A stretch of 64,000 bases of DNA from SB11 sp943370295 (GTDB lineage: Bacteria; Bacteroidota; Bacteroidia; UBA8524), in assembly GCA_943370295.1 (NCBI GenBank), contig CALRQL020000006.1, forward strand, positions 124,001-188,000. Direction: 5' to 3'. The notes below the pieces were generated by a model. That model was not told the origin of the DNA. It worked only from the letters and a program-made list of their open reading frames with translations, and ran no database searches. A program made the position numbers and the translations under genes. The stretch's first letter is position 1. Each line of letters begins with the position of its first letter. This document shows positions 8,302 through 16,294 of the stretch, one piece after another.

Positions 8302-10494
8302 ATGAAATTTAAGAAACTTTTTTTGATGGCCTTAACAATCCCCGTTCTACTTGTATCGTGCAAGAGGGATGAGCCATCTAAAAATGATGGTGGTGGAGAT
8401 AACACATTAAATATCACCGATATAGATAAATTGGTGGTGCCCTCTAACTTTAACTTCGAAACCACAAAAGATCTTTTAATCAGGGTGAAAGTGGCCAATC
8501 CAAGTTTTCCTGAGGAACGCTTTGGTATCAATATCTACATTGATGAGCCCAGTACCGGTAAATTATCAATACAGGGTATGACTGACGAAAAGCATGAGTT
8601 TACTGCTAAAATGCGCGTTGATGCTACTCAAGAGTTTATCTATATTGAGAAGGTTGATTTGAGCGGTAACAAAACTTATGAAAAAGTGCCTGCCAATAAA
8701 TTTGTAAGTAAATTGTTTGATAACGGTGCTGAACCTAATGCCTATGTGTTTACTAAAGCAGGTTCGGGCTTTACTTGTAATACAGGTTGTGCAACTACCT
8801 ATAATAACTATAATGGCAATCTTGTAATTAATAGCGGTGTGGCTTGTATTACCGGAACTTTTACCGGTAAACTAACTATGAACGGCGGTATTGTGAAGTT
8901 TTGTGCCTCAGGCAATTTAGATAGCCTTACTTTAAATAACAGCTCACGTATCTATATTTTAGAAAACACTGTTCTTACTATTGATAAAATCCTTTCTAAC
9001 AGCGCCACTTCACAATTATACAACTGGAGTGACAGTTTGAAAGTTAACAACTGCTACGACGCTAATAATGTTACTGAAAATCATGGTCGTATGTACATCT
9101 TCTGTTCACTTAGCGTTACTTCAACCGGTTCTTTTGGAAACTTTGGAAAGCTCTATGTGTCAAACAACTTAAATGTAGATAACACTTTCACAAATTACTC
9201 TCATGTAACAGTTAACAATAATGTAACTGTGAATGCGGGCAAAAATTTATATAACTACTGTAACCTTTCTACTACTAATAATTTAATTGTAAACGGAACG
9301 CTTACCAGTAATAGTTTTACCAAAGTGGTGGGAACTACCACCCTTGCATCAGGGGCTAAAGCTACTTTGCAAAACGGTGCTTTGTTAAGTACTGCCAATC
9401 TTACCTCTACCGGCGAGATTAATGGTACGGGTACCAATACAAGTTATGTGAAGGTAACTGCAACAAGTACATTAAACAGCGGCAGCACTGTTAAAGGAAA
9501 GATTAATTATTGCGATAATAACGGCGTTGAAACTAATAACGCTACATATACCTCGCCTGCTCAACTTTCTTGCAGCGGCTATTTGGCAACTAACTCATGC
9601 AACAATGAGGGTTTTGGTGTGCTGGTAGTACCTGATGCTGATAGCGATGGTGTGCCTGATGTATTGGATGGTTATCCTAATGACCCTACCCGTGCGTTCA
9701 ACCGTTTTTATCCTTGTGCTACTACGTGTTCAAACATTGTGTTTGAAGATTTATGGCCATCAAAGGGTGATTATGATTACAACGACTTGGTAGTAGCATT
9801 TAACGTACACAAAGTTTATAATGCCGGTAACACGGTGGTTGACTACAAAACGAAAATTAAACCCCGCGCTGTAGGTGCAGGTTTTGATAATGCGTTTGGT
9901 TTCAGTCTTGATAATATTTACCCTAACGAGGTACTGAATGTGACAGGGCAAACTTTTGTGAGAAACTACATTAGCCGCAATCCTAATGGCACAGAGGCTA
10001 ACCAGACAAGGGCAGTAATTATTTGTTTTGACTCACCTGAACCTTATTTACACCGTCAGGGTGGCTCAATGTTCAATACTATTAAGGCTAACCCTTTCTG
10101 TGCGTCTGATACCAATTTTACTTCGGTAACTTTTGCTACCGCGATTGATGATAGCAGGGCTGTATTTGAAGAGTTTAACCCTTTTATTATTGTAAACCGT
10201 ACCCGCGGACTTGAGGTGCACATGGCCAACCATAAACCTACGTCGCTTGCCGACCAGACTAAATTTGGTACCCGCGATGACCGTTCGGTGCCTGCAAACG
10301 GCGTGTATTATAAAAATGCACAGGGCTTACCTTGGGCAATGCAAATACCAGAAAACTTTGCGTATCCCATCGAAAAAGCCAGTATTTTACAGGCTTACAA
10401 TTACTTTGATGATTGGGCCATGTCGGGCGGTACTTCATACCCTAACTGGTATCGTAATTTCGGGTCGTACCGAAACAACAGTTTCATCTATTAA
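8302..10494 (+). CDS. LruC-domain lipoprotein with beta-helix-like repeats
   Basis: This 730-residue predicted surface or outer-membrane lipoprotein has a hydrophobic signal ending in LLVSC (Cys20). Residues about 145-430 are dominated by Asn/Thr/Ser-rich imperfect repeats (NGNLVINSG, GKLTMNGG, TVNNNVTVNAG) that look like a parallel beta-helix. An Asp-rich calcium-binding-like loop follows (PDADSDGVPDVLDGYPND), then the LruC domain with VFEDLWPSKGDYDYNDLVV. LruC proteins are common in Bacteroidota and other bacteria with surface adhesins; none has a well-defined activity. The frame also has a GTG at 8299, but the adjacent ATG is preferred. A strong terminator follows and the gene is monocistronic. 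Confidence 0.85.
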   Translation: MKFKKLFLMALTIPVLLVSCKRDEPSKNDGGGDNTLNITDIDKLVVPSNFNFETTKDLLIRVKVANPSFPEERFGINIYIDEPSTGKLSIQGMTDEKHEFTAKMRVDATQEFIYIEKVDLSGNKTYEKVPANKFVSKLFDNGAEPNAYVFTKAGSGFTCNTGCATTYNNYNGNLVINSGVACITGTFTGKLTMNGGIVKFCASGNLDSLTLNNSSRIYILENTVLTIDKILSNSATSQLYNWSDSLKVNNCYDANNVTENHGRMYIFCSLSVTSTGSFGNFGKLYVSNNLNVDNTFTNYSHVTVNNNVTVNAGKNLYNYCNLSTTNNLIVNGTLTSNSFTKVVGTTTLASGAKATLQNGALLSTANLTSTGEINGTGTNTSYVKVTATSTLNSGSTVKGKINYCDNNGVETNNATYTSPAQLSCSGYLATNSCNNEGFGVLVVPDADSDGVPDVLDGYPNDPTRAFNRFYPCATTCSNIVFEDLWPSKGDYDYNDLVVAFNVHKVYNAGNTVVDYKTKIKPRAVGAGFDNAFGFSLDNIYPNEVLNVTGQTFVRNYISRNPNGTEANQTRAVIICFDSPEPYLHRQGGSMFNTIKANPFCASDTNFTSVTFATAIDDSRAVFEEFNPFIIVNRTRGLEVHMANHKPTSLADQTKFGTRDDRSVPANGVYYKNAQGLPWAMQIPENFAYPIEKASILQAYNYFDDWAMSGGTSYPNWYRNFGSYRNNSFIY

Positions 10495-10514
10495 AACTTC
10501 GGATTATATATTCT

Positions 10515-10547
10515 AACAAACCCCGCTTTATGTGGGGTTTGTTGTTT
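10515..10547 (+). terminator. Rho-independent terminator after the LruC gene
   Basis: A 10-bp stem (AACAAACCCC and GGGGTTTGTT) with a 9-base loop is followed by GTTTT, about 20 bases after the LruC stop codon. Confidence 0.8.
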
Positions 10548-10575
10548 TACAGGCATACTACTATAACTATTAACG

Positions 10576-11184
10576 CTAGAATAATGAATAAAAAAATGAG
10601 CCTACAAATACCATCAATAGCCCTAAATCACGACTTAAGTTATCATATTTGTAATACTCTTCGCCCGTAATTGGGTTTTTATTCTTGCTATAGTATAGCT
10701 TTACTCCCGTGGTTATACCACCTATTCCTAAACCTAACGCGCCCACAAAGCCAGAAAGTAAGGTAAAGAATTCTGCCCTCTTTGGGCTGAACAGAGTATC
10801 TGATAATTTTTGTTTACCTTTTTTAATATCTTCCTCTGTCAAGCCTCTCCGTTCAAGTTCCTTGTGCACACTATTAAGATTTTCTCCTGCAAAGTCTACA
10901 ACCAATTCTTCCAGTAAGTCTTCATCCGTTAATTCTTCATAGGGATTGTTTTGGGGTTTTTCCTCTTCGATAGTTTCGATATAGTTCTCAATCACTTTTG
11001 AGGCTTTCTGGGCATCTTGCTCTGCAACAAAAATTCTGTATGTTCTTAGGACGGGGTCAATCGCCATAAAGGCATCGGCCTCAGTGGTTTCTTCTTGCAC
11101 TTTGCCCTCAATGCCATTTTTCGTTAGCACATTTAAAATTGTTTTAGCATCGTGAATACCAAAGGCTGCCCATACTTCTTGCAT
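10576..11184 (-). CDS. DUF2007-like protein with C-terminal membrane hairpin
   Basis: This 202-residue protein has an N-terminal segment (about 1-70) reading like the DUF2007 'putative signal transducing protein' fold: AKTILNVLTKNGIEGKVQEE, then YRIFVAEQDAQKASKVIENYI. An acidic linker follows (EEEKPQNNPYEELTDEDLLEEL), then a region with HKELERRGLTEEDIKKGKQKL, and two hydrophobic segments near the C-terminus (FTLLSGFVGALGLGIGGITTG and LGLLMVFVGSFFYSLF). It is probably an inner-membrane protein with a cytoplasmic N-domain. The role is unknown. It is separated from the beta-barrel genes upstream by a terminator and probably has its own promoter. Confidence 0.6.
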   Translation of the reverse strand: MQEVWAAFGIHDAKTILNVLTKNGIEGKVQEETTEADAFMAIDPVLRTYRIFVAEQDAQKASKVIENYIETIEEEKPQNNPYEELTDEDLLEELVVDFAGENLNSVHKELERRGLTEEDIKKGKQKLSDTLFSPKRAEFFTLLSGFVGALGLGIGGITTGVKLYYSKNKNPITGEEYYKYDNLSRDLGLLMVFVGSFFYSLF

Positions 11185-11200
11185 GTCTTAAAATAACAAA

Positions 11201-11220
11201 AAAGCGGCTTACGCCGCTTT
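11201..11220 (-). terminator. Rho-independent terminator after the beta-barrel pair
   Basis: Stem AAAGCGGC and GCCGCTTT with a 4-base loop. On the minus strand it is followed by TTTTTGTTATTT. It ends the two-gene unit 12500-11245. Confidence 0.85.
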
Positions 11221-11244
11221 CAAAAAAGATTGTATAAGGTCACT

Positions 11245-11844
11245 TTAAAACAAAATCCCAATACTTAATCCCGCTCGTGGGTTAATACTGCGCTTATAGG
11301 GGTTTACTATGGGTATATGCGCTTCTTCGGCGTTAGTATTGTCTATGCTGATGGTGGGGCCACCGCCTAAATGGAAATCAAAGAAGAACCCGCCACTGTT
11401 GTATTGCCTTACGCCTAAAAGTACTCCCAAACTTACTGCTGAGGCATGGAGTTTATCAAACCTGTTTGAGTTAAAGGCAGATTCTCTTTCTAAGCTTATT
11501 TGCTTGTAGTTGGCATATCCGCCCAAGTAGTACCGTGAACTTGATTTAACGGGTTTAAGTCCTAAATACTGGCACTCAACCCTAAATCCTTCCATGTTCT
11601 TAAATTGATCACTGTACGAGGAGGCAGTTTCTGAGATATAATAGCCCCCAATCACTCTAAAGTTAAACCCATCCGGAAAAATAGCACCATATCCAAGTTC
11701 AAAACCACTTACAAAAAAAGACAAGGGGTTAAGTATAAATTCATTCCGGTACTCATTAAGGGCAGAGTCTCTTTTGCTGCTTTGCTGTGCCTGCGCACTT
11801 ACCGCAAAAGCACACAATATTGCAACTATTAACCATTTTTTCAT
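11245..11844 (-). CDS. Small outer-membrane beta-barrel protein (tandem copy 2)
   Basis: This 199-residue protein has a Sec signal peptide (AVSAQAQ, cleavage about residue 19). Alternating aromatic and hydrophobic residues and Gly-rich turns are typical of an 8-stranded beta-barrel. It ends in a hydrophobic strand with terminal Phe (GLSIGILF), the usual outer-membrane insertion signal. It is clearly paralogous to the gene 11 bases upstream: both share FxLxPLSFFVxGFExGYG near residue 40, the GGYYxSE strand, and VNPYKRSINPRAG just before the last strand. Substrate or function is unknown. It is the second gene of a two-gene operon. Confidence 0.8.
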   Translation of the reverse strand: MKKWLIVAILCAFAVSAQAQQSSKRDSALNEYRNEFILNPLSFFVSGFELGYGAIFPDGFNFRVIGGYYISETASSYSDQFKNMEGFRVECQYLGLKPVKSSSRYYLGGYANYKQISLERESAFNSNRFDKLHASAVSLGVLLGVRQYNSGGFFFDFHLGGGPTISIDNTNAEEAHIPIVNPYKRSINPRAGLSIGILF

Positions 11845-11855
11845 TGTGCAGTTGA

Positions 11856-12500
11856 TTAGAATGCGTAGCCAAATGTGATACCCGCACGTGGATTGATACT
11901 GCGCTTGTAGGGATTAACTACATCCAGGTGTACATCGTCTATCTTTTCGCTTGAAACAGGGATATTAACTCCTCCACCGATGTAGGCATCAAAAAAGATA
12001 TTATCCATTACATATTGGCGCATTCCCAGTATAATACCTGCACTCACGGCTGTTGCACGGGCTTTATAGTTGAGTGTTGTAACTGTTGATGACCCATTAA
12101 TGGTACGGCTAACATCCATGCTTATGGTTTTAACTACACCGTAAGGGCCGCCATAAAACCTCATTCCGTTTGAGGAGGGTTTCATCAGCAAGTATTGTAC
12201 TTCAAGTCTTGCTCCTTCCATATTTTTACGTGTATAGGTAGGAGTAGATGTTAACGGCTCGTCTTCGTTGTATGCTCCGGGGTTTTCAGAAAAATAGTAT
12301 CCGCCGATGAAGCGAAGGCTGCGGCCTTTAGAATTAATCATTCCATAGCCTACTTCAAAGCCACCCACAAAAAATGATAACGGGCTTAACAAAAATTCAC
12401 GTTTGTATGAATTGCGAAGGCTATCTGCGGTGCGTGTTTTTTGTGCAGATGCTGTTTGAATTATACAAAGCAGTAATAAGGGCAAAAAAATCTTTTTCAT
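11856..12500 (-). CDS. Small outer-membrane beta-barrel protein (tandem copy 1)
   Basis: This 214-residue protein has a signal peptide (hydrophobic core LPLLLLCIIQTASA, cleavage before QKT) and a predicted outer-membrane beta-barrel ending with Phe (GITFGYAF). It matches its downstream neighbour throughout (LLSPLSFFVGGFEVGYG, RFIGGYYFSE, NMEGARLEVQYL, VVNPYKRSINPRAG). The internal loops differ, with a longer Ser/Thr-rich loop here. Function is unknown; two intact copies suggest specialisation for different partners or conditions. It is the first gene of the unit, with no exact -7 box seen in the short upstream gap. Confidence 0.8.
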   Translation of the reverse strand: MKKIFLPLLLLCIIQTASAQKTRTADSLRNSYKREFLLSPLSFFVGGFEVGYGMINSKGRSLRFIGGYYFSENPGAYNEDEPLTSTPTYTRKNMEGARLEVQYLLMKPSSNGMRFYGGPYGVVKTISMDVSRTINGSSTVTTLNYKARATAVSAGIILGMRQYVMDNIFFDAYIGGGVNIPVSSEKIDDVHLDVVNPYKRSINPRAGITFGYAF

Positions 12501-12566
12501 AGTTTTATTGGTATTTACAAGATATACAATTTTTTGCCCTTACACCCTCACAAAGTGCTTAAACTT

Positions 12567-13667
12567 TTATTGTTTTAAAAAGGGAGTTTTTACTACCTGT
12601 GCTTTGATAGCCTTATCGCGGATGTTAACAAAGATTTCGGTTCCGGCTTTAGCGAAGGCTGTTTGAACATATCCCATACCGATGCCTTTGTTTAAGCTTG
12701 GCGATTGAGTACCTGAAGTAACTTCACCTATCACATTACCTTCAGCATCTTGTATTGCATAGTGCTGGCGTGGAATACCCCTGTCAATCATTTCAAAACC
12801 TACCAGTTTTTTGCTCACGCCGTTCTCTTTCAAACCTTTGTGGTAGTCTGATTTTATAAAGTCTTTTGTGAATTTGGTAATCCAACCCAAACCAGCTTCA
12901 ATAGGCGAGGTTTCATCGTTTATATCGTTTCCGTACAAGCAGAAACCCATTTCAAGGCGTAGGGTGTCACGTGCACCTAAACCGCAAGGAAGTATACCAA
13001 ACTCTGCTCCGGCTTCAAACACTGCATCCCAAAGTTTGTGCGCATCTTCATTCATTACATACAACTCAAATCCACCGGCACCAGTGTATCCTGTATTTGA
13101 AATAATCACTTGCTCAATACCGGCCATTGTGCCTATTGTAAAGCTATAATACTCAAGCGATGAAAGATTTACATCGGTAAGTTTTTGCAATGCTTTAATT
13201 GCATTGGGACCCTGCACAGCCAATAAGCTGTATTGGTCGCTAAGGTTTTGCATTTCAACACCGTAAGTATTGTGGCTGCTAATCCAGTTCCAATCTTTTT
13301 CGATGTTGCTGGCATTAACTACCAAGTAGTATTCATCGGCGGCATAACGGTACACCAATAAATCATCAACAATACCACCTTTATCGTTGGGCAAGCAACT
13401 GTATTGTACTTTACCGTCAACAAGCACCGAAGCATCGTTGCTGGTAACTTTTTGTATCAACTCAAGCGCCTTTTCACCTTTAAGATAAAACTCGCCCATG
13501 TGCGAAACATCAAACACACCCACTGAATTGCGCACTTGCAAGTGCTCTTGGATAAGGTTGCTGTATTGTACAGGCATATTGTAGCCTGCAAATGGCACCA
13601 TTTTACCTCCGAGTGATATGTGTAAATCGTTTAGGGCTACTGTTTTCAAAGCTGCTTGTTCGGTCAT
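12567..13667 (-). CDS. gcvT: Glycine cleavage system T protein (aminomethyltransferase)
   Basis: This 366-residue enzyme transfers the aminomethyl carbon from lipoylated H protein to tetrahydrofolate, releasing ammonia. The GcvT landmarks are present: GGKMVPFAGYNMPVQY, VFDVSHMGEF, LVDDLLVYRY-like DDLLVYRYAADEYYLVVNASNIEKD, TGYTGAGGFELYV, GLGARDTLRLEMGFCLYGND and GIGMGYV. The frame extends to 13733, but the ATG at 13667 gives the standard N-terminus (MTEQAALKTVALNDLHISLGG). gcvH and gcvP are not in the window, so the complex is encoded at dispersed loci, which is common in Bacteroidota. A minus-strand terminator lies just upstream. Confidence 0.96.
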   Translation of the reverse strand: MTEQAALKTVALNDLHISLGGKMVPFAGYNMPVQYSNLIQEHLQVRNSVGVFDVSHMGEFYLKGEKALELIQKVTSNDASVLVDGKVQYSCLPNDKGGIVDDLLVYRYAADEYYLVVNASNIEKDWNWISSHNTYGVEMQNLSDQYSLLAVQGPNAIKALQKLTDVNLSSLEYYSFTIGTMAGIEQVIISNTGYTGAGGFELYVMNEDAHKLWDAVFEAGAEFGILPCGLGARDTLRLEMGFCLYGNDINDETSPIEAGLGWITKFTKDFIKSDYHKGLKENGVSKKLVGFEMIDRGIPRQHYAIQDAEGNVIGEVTSGTQSPSLNKGIGMGYVQTAFAKAGTEIFVNIRDKAIKAQVVKTPFLKQ

Positions 13668-13724
13668 TGTATTAGTTAAATTTGGTATGCGAAAATACGC
13701 GTTTTTAGGGTGAGATAATAATAC

Positions 13725-13752
13725 AAAAGCCACCGTTTTTGCGGTGGCCTTT
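13725..13752 (-). terminator. Rho-independent terminator after the PorE-like gene
   Basis: GCCACCG and CGGTGGC stem (13729-13748) with a short T-rich loop. On the minus strand the stem is followed by TTTTGTATT. It separates the PorE-like gene from gcvT. Confidence 0.75.
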
Positions 13753-13778
13753 GCGATTAATTGGTTTATACGTCAGGA

Positions 13779-15995
13779 TTATTTCTTATCCTTTTGTTTA
13801 TTCTTTTTGTTTTCTTCTTGCTGGCGTTTCTTTTCGTCAGCTTTCTTTTTGCGCTCGTCAGCTTTTTTCTTACGCTCTTCTTCTTTCTCTTTTTTCTTAC
13901 GCTCGCGCTCTTCTTGCTTTTTCTGACGTTCTTTTTCTTTATCGTCTTTTGTTTTTGGAGCCTCAGGTTTAGCGTTTTGTTGCTTGCGTTGCTCTTCTTC
14001 AATCTTACGTTGTTCTTCTCTGCGCTTTTTCTCAGCTGCGGTATAATAGTTTGTACCTGTAATACGCACAGTTGTACGACGGTTTAGCTGATGCTCGGCT
14101 TCTGTACAAATACGTTCGTAGTCAGAAAGGTCGCATTTACATTTTTTAAGGTAAAGTGAATCTTCACCGTATCCTTTTGCAACCAGCCTTGCTGAGTCGA
14201 TACCTTTAGAGATGATATACGCTACTGCTGAATCAGCACGACGTTGAGCCAAATCACGGTTATAATCAGCACTTGCACGACAGTCAGTGTGTGAACCTAA
14301 TTCAATCGTTACGGTTGGGAAACGTTTCATCAAGGCTACCACAGAGTCATCCAGGATTTTAGCCGCATCAGGACGAATGTTTGCCATATCCAAATCGTAA
14401 AGGATACCGCGTACGTTAAACATACAATCCAAACACAAACGGCACATTTCAAAGTCTTGCACCAACTCTTTAGAGCAGATAAGACCTTTGGTGCTTTGGT
14501 AAGCAGTTTTGCTACCTATATAAAAGGCTTCGTTTTTATCGGCTGACAATTCGTAGCTAACCTCTTGGGTAAGTACTTGCGAGTAGAAGCCGTTTTTATC
14601 CGTACGAAGGGTTACTTTATTGGCATCTTTATCGTTTGAGATAAATACTGCAGCCTCTTCAATAGGTTGCTTGGTATCGCAATCCAATACGCGACCGGTA
14701 ATTTTAAAAGTTTGTGGGATTGGGAAGAATTCCCAGATATCATCATCACCACGTCCGCCTGTGCGGTTTGATGATAAATAGCCTGATTGAGGCTCGTCGG
14801 TTTTATAAACCAGTGAGAAATCATCACCACCCGAGTTTAAAGGATATTTAAGGTTTTCAGGAGTGCTCCATTCGTTACCTGTACCTGTTGTTTTGTACAT
14901 ATCTAAACCGCCCATACCTACGTGGCCGTTTGACGAGAAATACAAAGTACCGTCAGGGGCAATTGAAGGGAACATTTCATCACCTTCGGTATTGATAGCA
15001 GGACCAAGGTTGATAGGGTTGCTCCAATCTTTTCCACGCCCTACTTCACGCACCATCCAAATATCTTTACCACCGTATCCGCCTTCGATATCAGATGAGA
15101 AGTACATTACTTTACCATCTGCTGAAAGGGATGGGTGCCCGAATGTGTGGCTTGTATCGCAAAATGAAAGCATGATGGGCTCGTCCCATTCGTCTTTACC
15201 TTTTTTCGCACTTGAATAAATTTGGCAGGTAGTAAGTTTCCCGTCTTTACCACCACATTGGGTAAAGTACATTACTGAACCCTTTGAGTTTAGGGCACTT
15301 GATCCTTCGTTAAATTTACCGTTTGCAGGTCCTTTTAATGGTTCAGGGCTTTCTATAGTAAACTCACCGCGTTTTTTCTTTATAGGGGCAACCCACAAAT
15401 CAAAGAAACCGCCACCGCTCCATTTGTATGTTTTGTCTGAAACACCTTCATCACGGTTTGAGGTGAAGATGATAGATTCCTTTTTTACAGGAACTGCGCA
15501 GTTATCAGAATAACGACTATTTAATTTTTTTACGTTTTCTACCTTAAACAAGATACACTCCTGTGATTGCATCCACTTAAGAGCTAACTCTGCTCCTTCA
15601 AGCAATTTCTTAGCATACTCATCTTTAGGATTTTCGGCTAAGTACTTATTTACACGAATGATAGCTTCGGTATAGTTTTCTTGACGCTTCAACATATCAG
15701 CCTGCATCAACAAAGCTTCAGGACCGTATTTTTCTTTTTCGGCACGTTCGTACCAACGTAAAGCGTTTTTGTAATCATTTACCAATCGATAGGCTTCTGC
15801 AACCCTAAAAGCAATGGGACCACGGTCTTCTTTGGGCAAATCGCTCAAAATATCTTTGTATATCTCCCTCGCTTCCGAGTATGACCTCACATCCCATGCT
15901 TTGTCGGCTTCAACACGTGTTTTTTTGCTACACGCTGTAAAAACCGAAGTAAGAACTAAAAGGAACGTAAAAAGTTTAATAGGTTTATTTCTCAT
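13779..15995 (-). CDS. PorE-like OmpA-family lipoprotein (TPR, PD40 propeller, CRD, OmpA)
   Basis: This 738-residue outer-membrane lipoprotein (VFTAC, Cys22) has TPR repeats about 25-135, PD40/WD40-like blades about 165-420 (IIFTSNRDEG, GHPSLSADGKVMYFSSD, FPSIAPDGTLYFSSNG), a carboxypeptidase-regulatory-like domain about 428-510 (ITGRVLDCDTKQPIEEAAVFI), and an OmpA peptidoglycan-binding domain about 525-640 (ELGSHTDCRASADYN, LAQRRADS). This order is that of PorE, the T9SS component anchoring the machinery to peptidoglycan, but Bacteroidota have other proteins with the same order. The last roughly 90 residues are an unusual Lys/Glu/Gln-rich, coiled-coil-like tail. It is monocistronic. Confidence 0.85.
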   Translation of the reverse strand: MRNKPIKLFTFLLVLTSVFTACSKKTRVEADKAWDVRSYSEAREIYKDILSDLPKEDRGPIAFRVAEAYRLVNDYKNALRWYERAEKEKYGPEALLMQADMLKRQENYTEAIIRVNKYLAENPKDEYAKKLLEGAELALKWMQSQECILFKVENVKKLNSRYSDNCAVPVKKESIIFTSNRDEGVSDKTYKWSGGGFFDLWVAPIKKKRGEFTIESPEPLKGPANGKFNEGSSALNSKGSVMYFTQCGGKDGKLTTCQIYSSAKKGKDEWDEPIMLSFCDTSHTFGHPSLSADGKVMYFSSDIEGGYGGKDIWMVREVGRGKDWSNPINLGPAINTEGDEMFPSIAPDGTLYFSSNGHVGMGGLDMYKTTGTGNEWSTPENLKYPLNSGGDDFSLVYKTDEPQSGYLSSNRTGGRGDDDIWEFFPIPQTFKITGRVLDCDTKQPIEEAAVFISNDKDANKVTLRTDKNGFYSQVLTQEVSYELSADKNEAFYIGSKTAYQSTKGLICSKELVQDFEMCRLCLDCMFNVRGILYDLDMANIRPDAAKILDDSVVALMKRFPTVTIELGSHTDCRASADYNRDLAQRRADSAVAYIISKGIDSARLVAKGYGEDSLYLKKCKCDLSDYERICTEAEHQLNRRTTVRITGTNYYTAAEKKRREEQRKIEEEQRKQQNAKPEAPKTKDDKEKERQKKQEERERKKKEKEEERKKKADERKKKADEKKRQQEENKKNKQKDKK

Positions 15996-16228
15996 ACCAA
16001 GCCTGTATTTTAGCTTAATGGAATTATGTGTTAAAAGTCAAAAATCAGCAAATAGATATGCTTTTGCAAGTTTTTTTAAATTTTTAGACATCTATTCTGC
16101 AAAAAGGACTTTCTGTTTTTGTTTTGATACTATAATCGGGTACACAGGTAAAAGATACATCTAAAGCCAAGAAAAAATTTTAATCTCTTCGATTACTAAC
16201 CTAAAAGCCTATTAACCAGCAAACTAAA

Positions 16229-16262
16229 AATGCCCGAAAGAGTAAATTTCTTTCAGGCATTT
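16229..16262 (-). terminator. Terminator after the glutamine synthetase gene
   Basis: AATGCC...GAAAGA pairs imperfectly with TCTTTC...GGCATT around AGTAAATT. On the minus strand it lies about 35 bases after the glnN stop and is followed by TTTTTAGTTT. Confidence 0.65.
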
Positions 16263-16294
16263 CGGAAAATAGTTGTGCTAACTGCTTGTTTGTA

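Noticed and set aside
13766..14002. Minus-strand Lys/Arg-rich 78-residue frame resembling a basic DNA-binding protein
   Set aside because: It is an alternative frame of the low-complexity tail of the PorE-like gene.
13739..14087. Plus-strand Phe/Leu-rich frames that look like membrane proteins
   Set aside because: They are antisense to the Lys/Glu-rich tail of the PorE-like protein; Lys and Glu codons read as Phe, Leu and Ser on the other strand.
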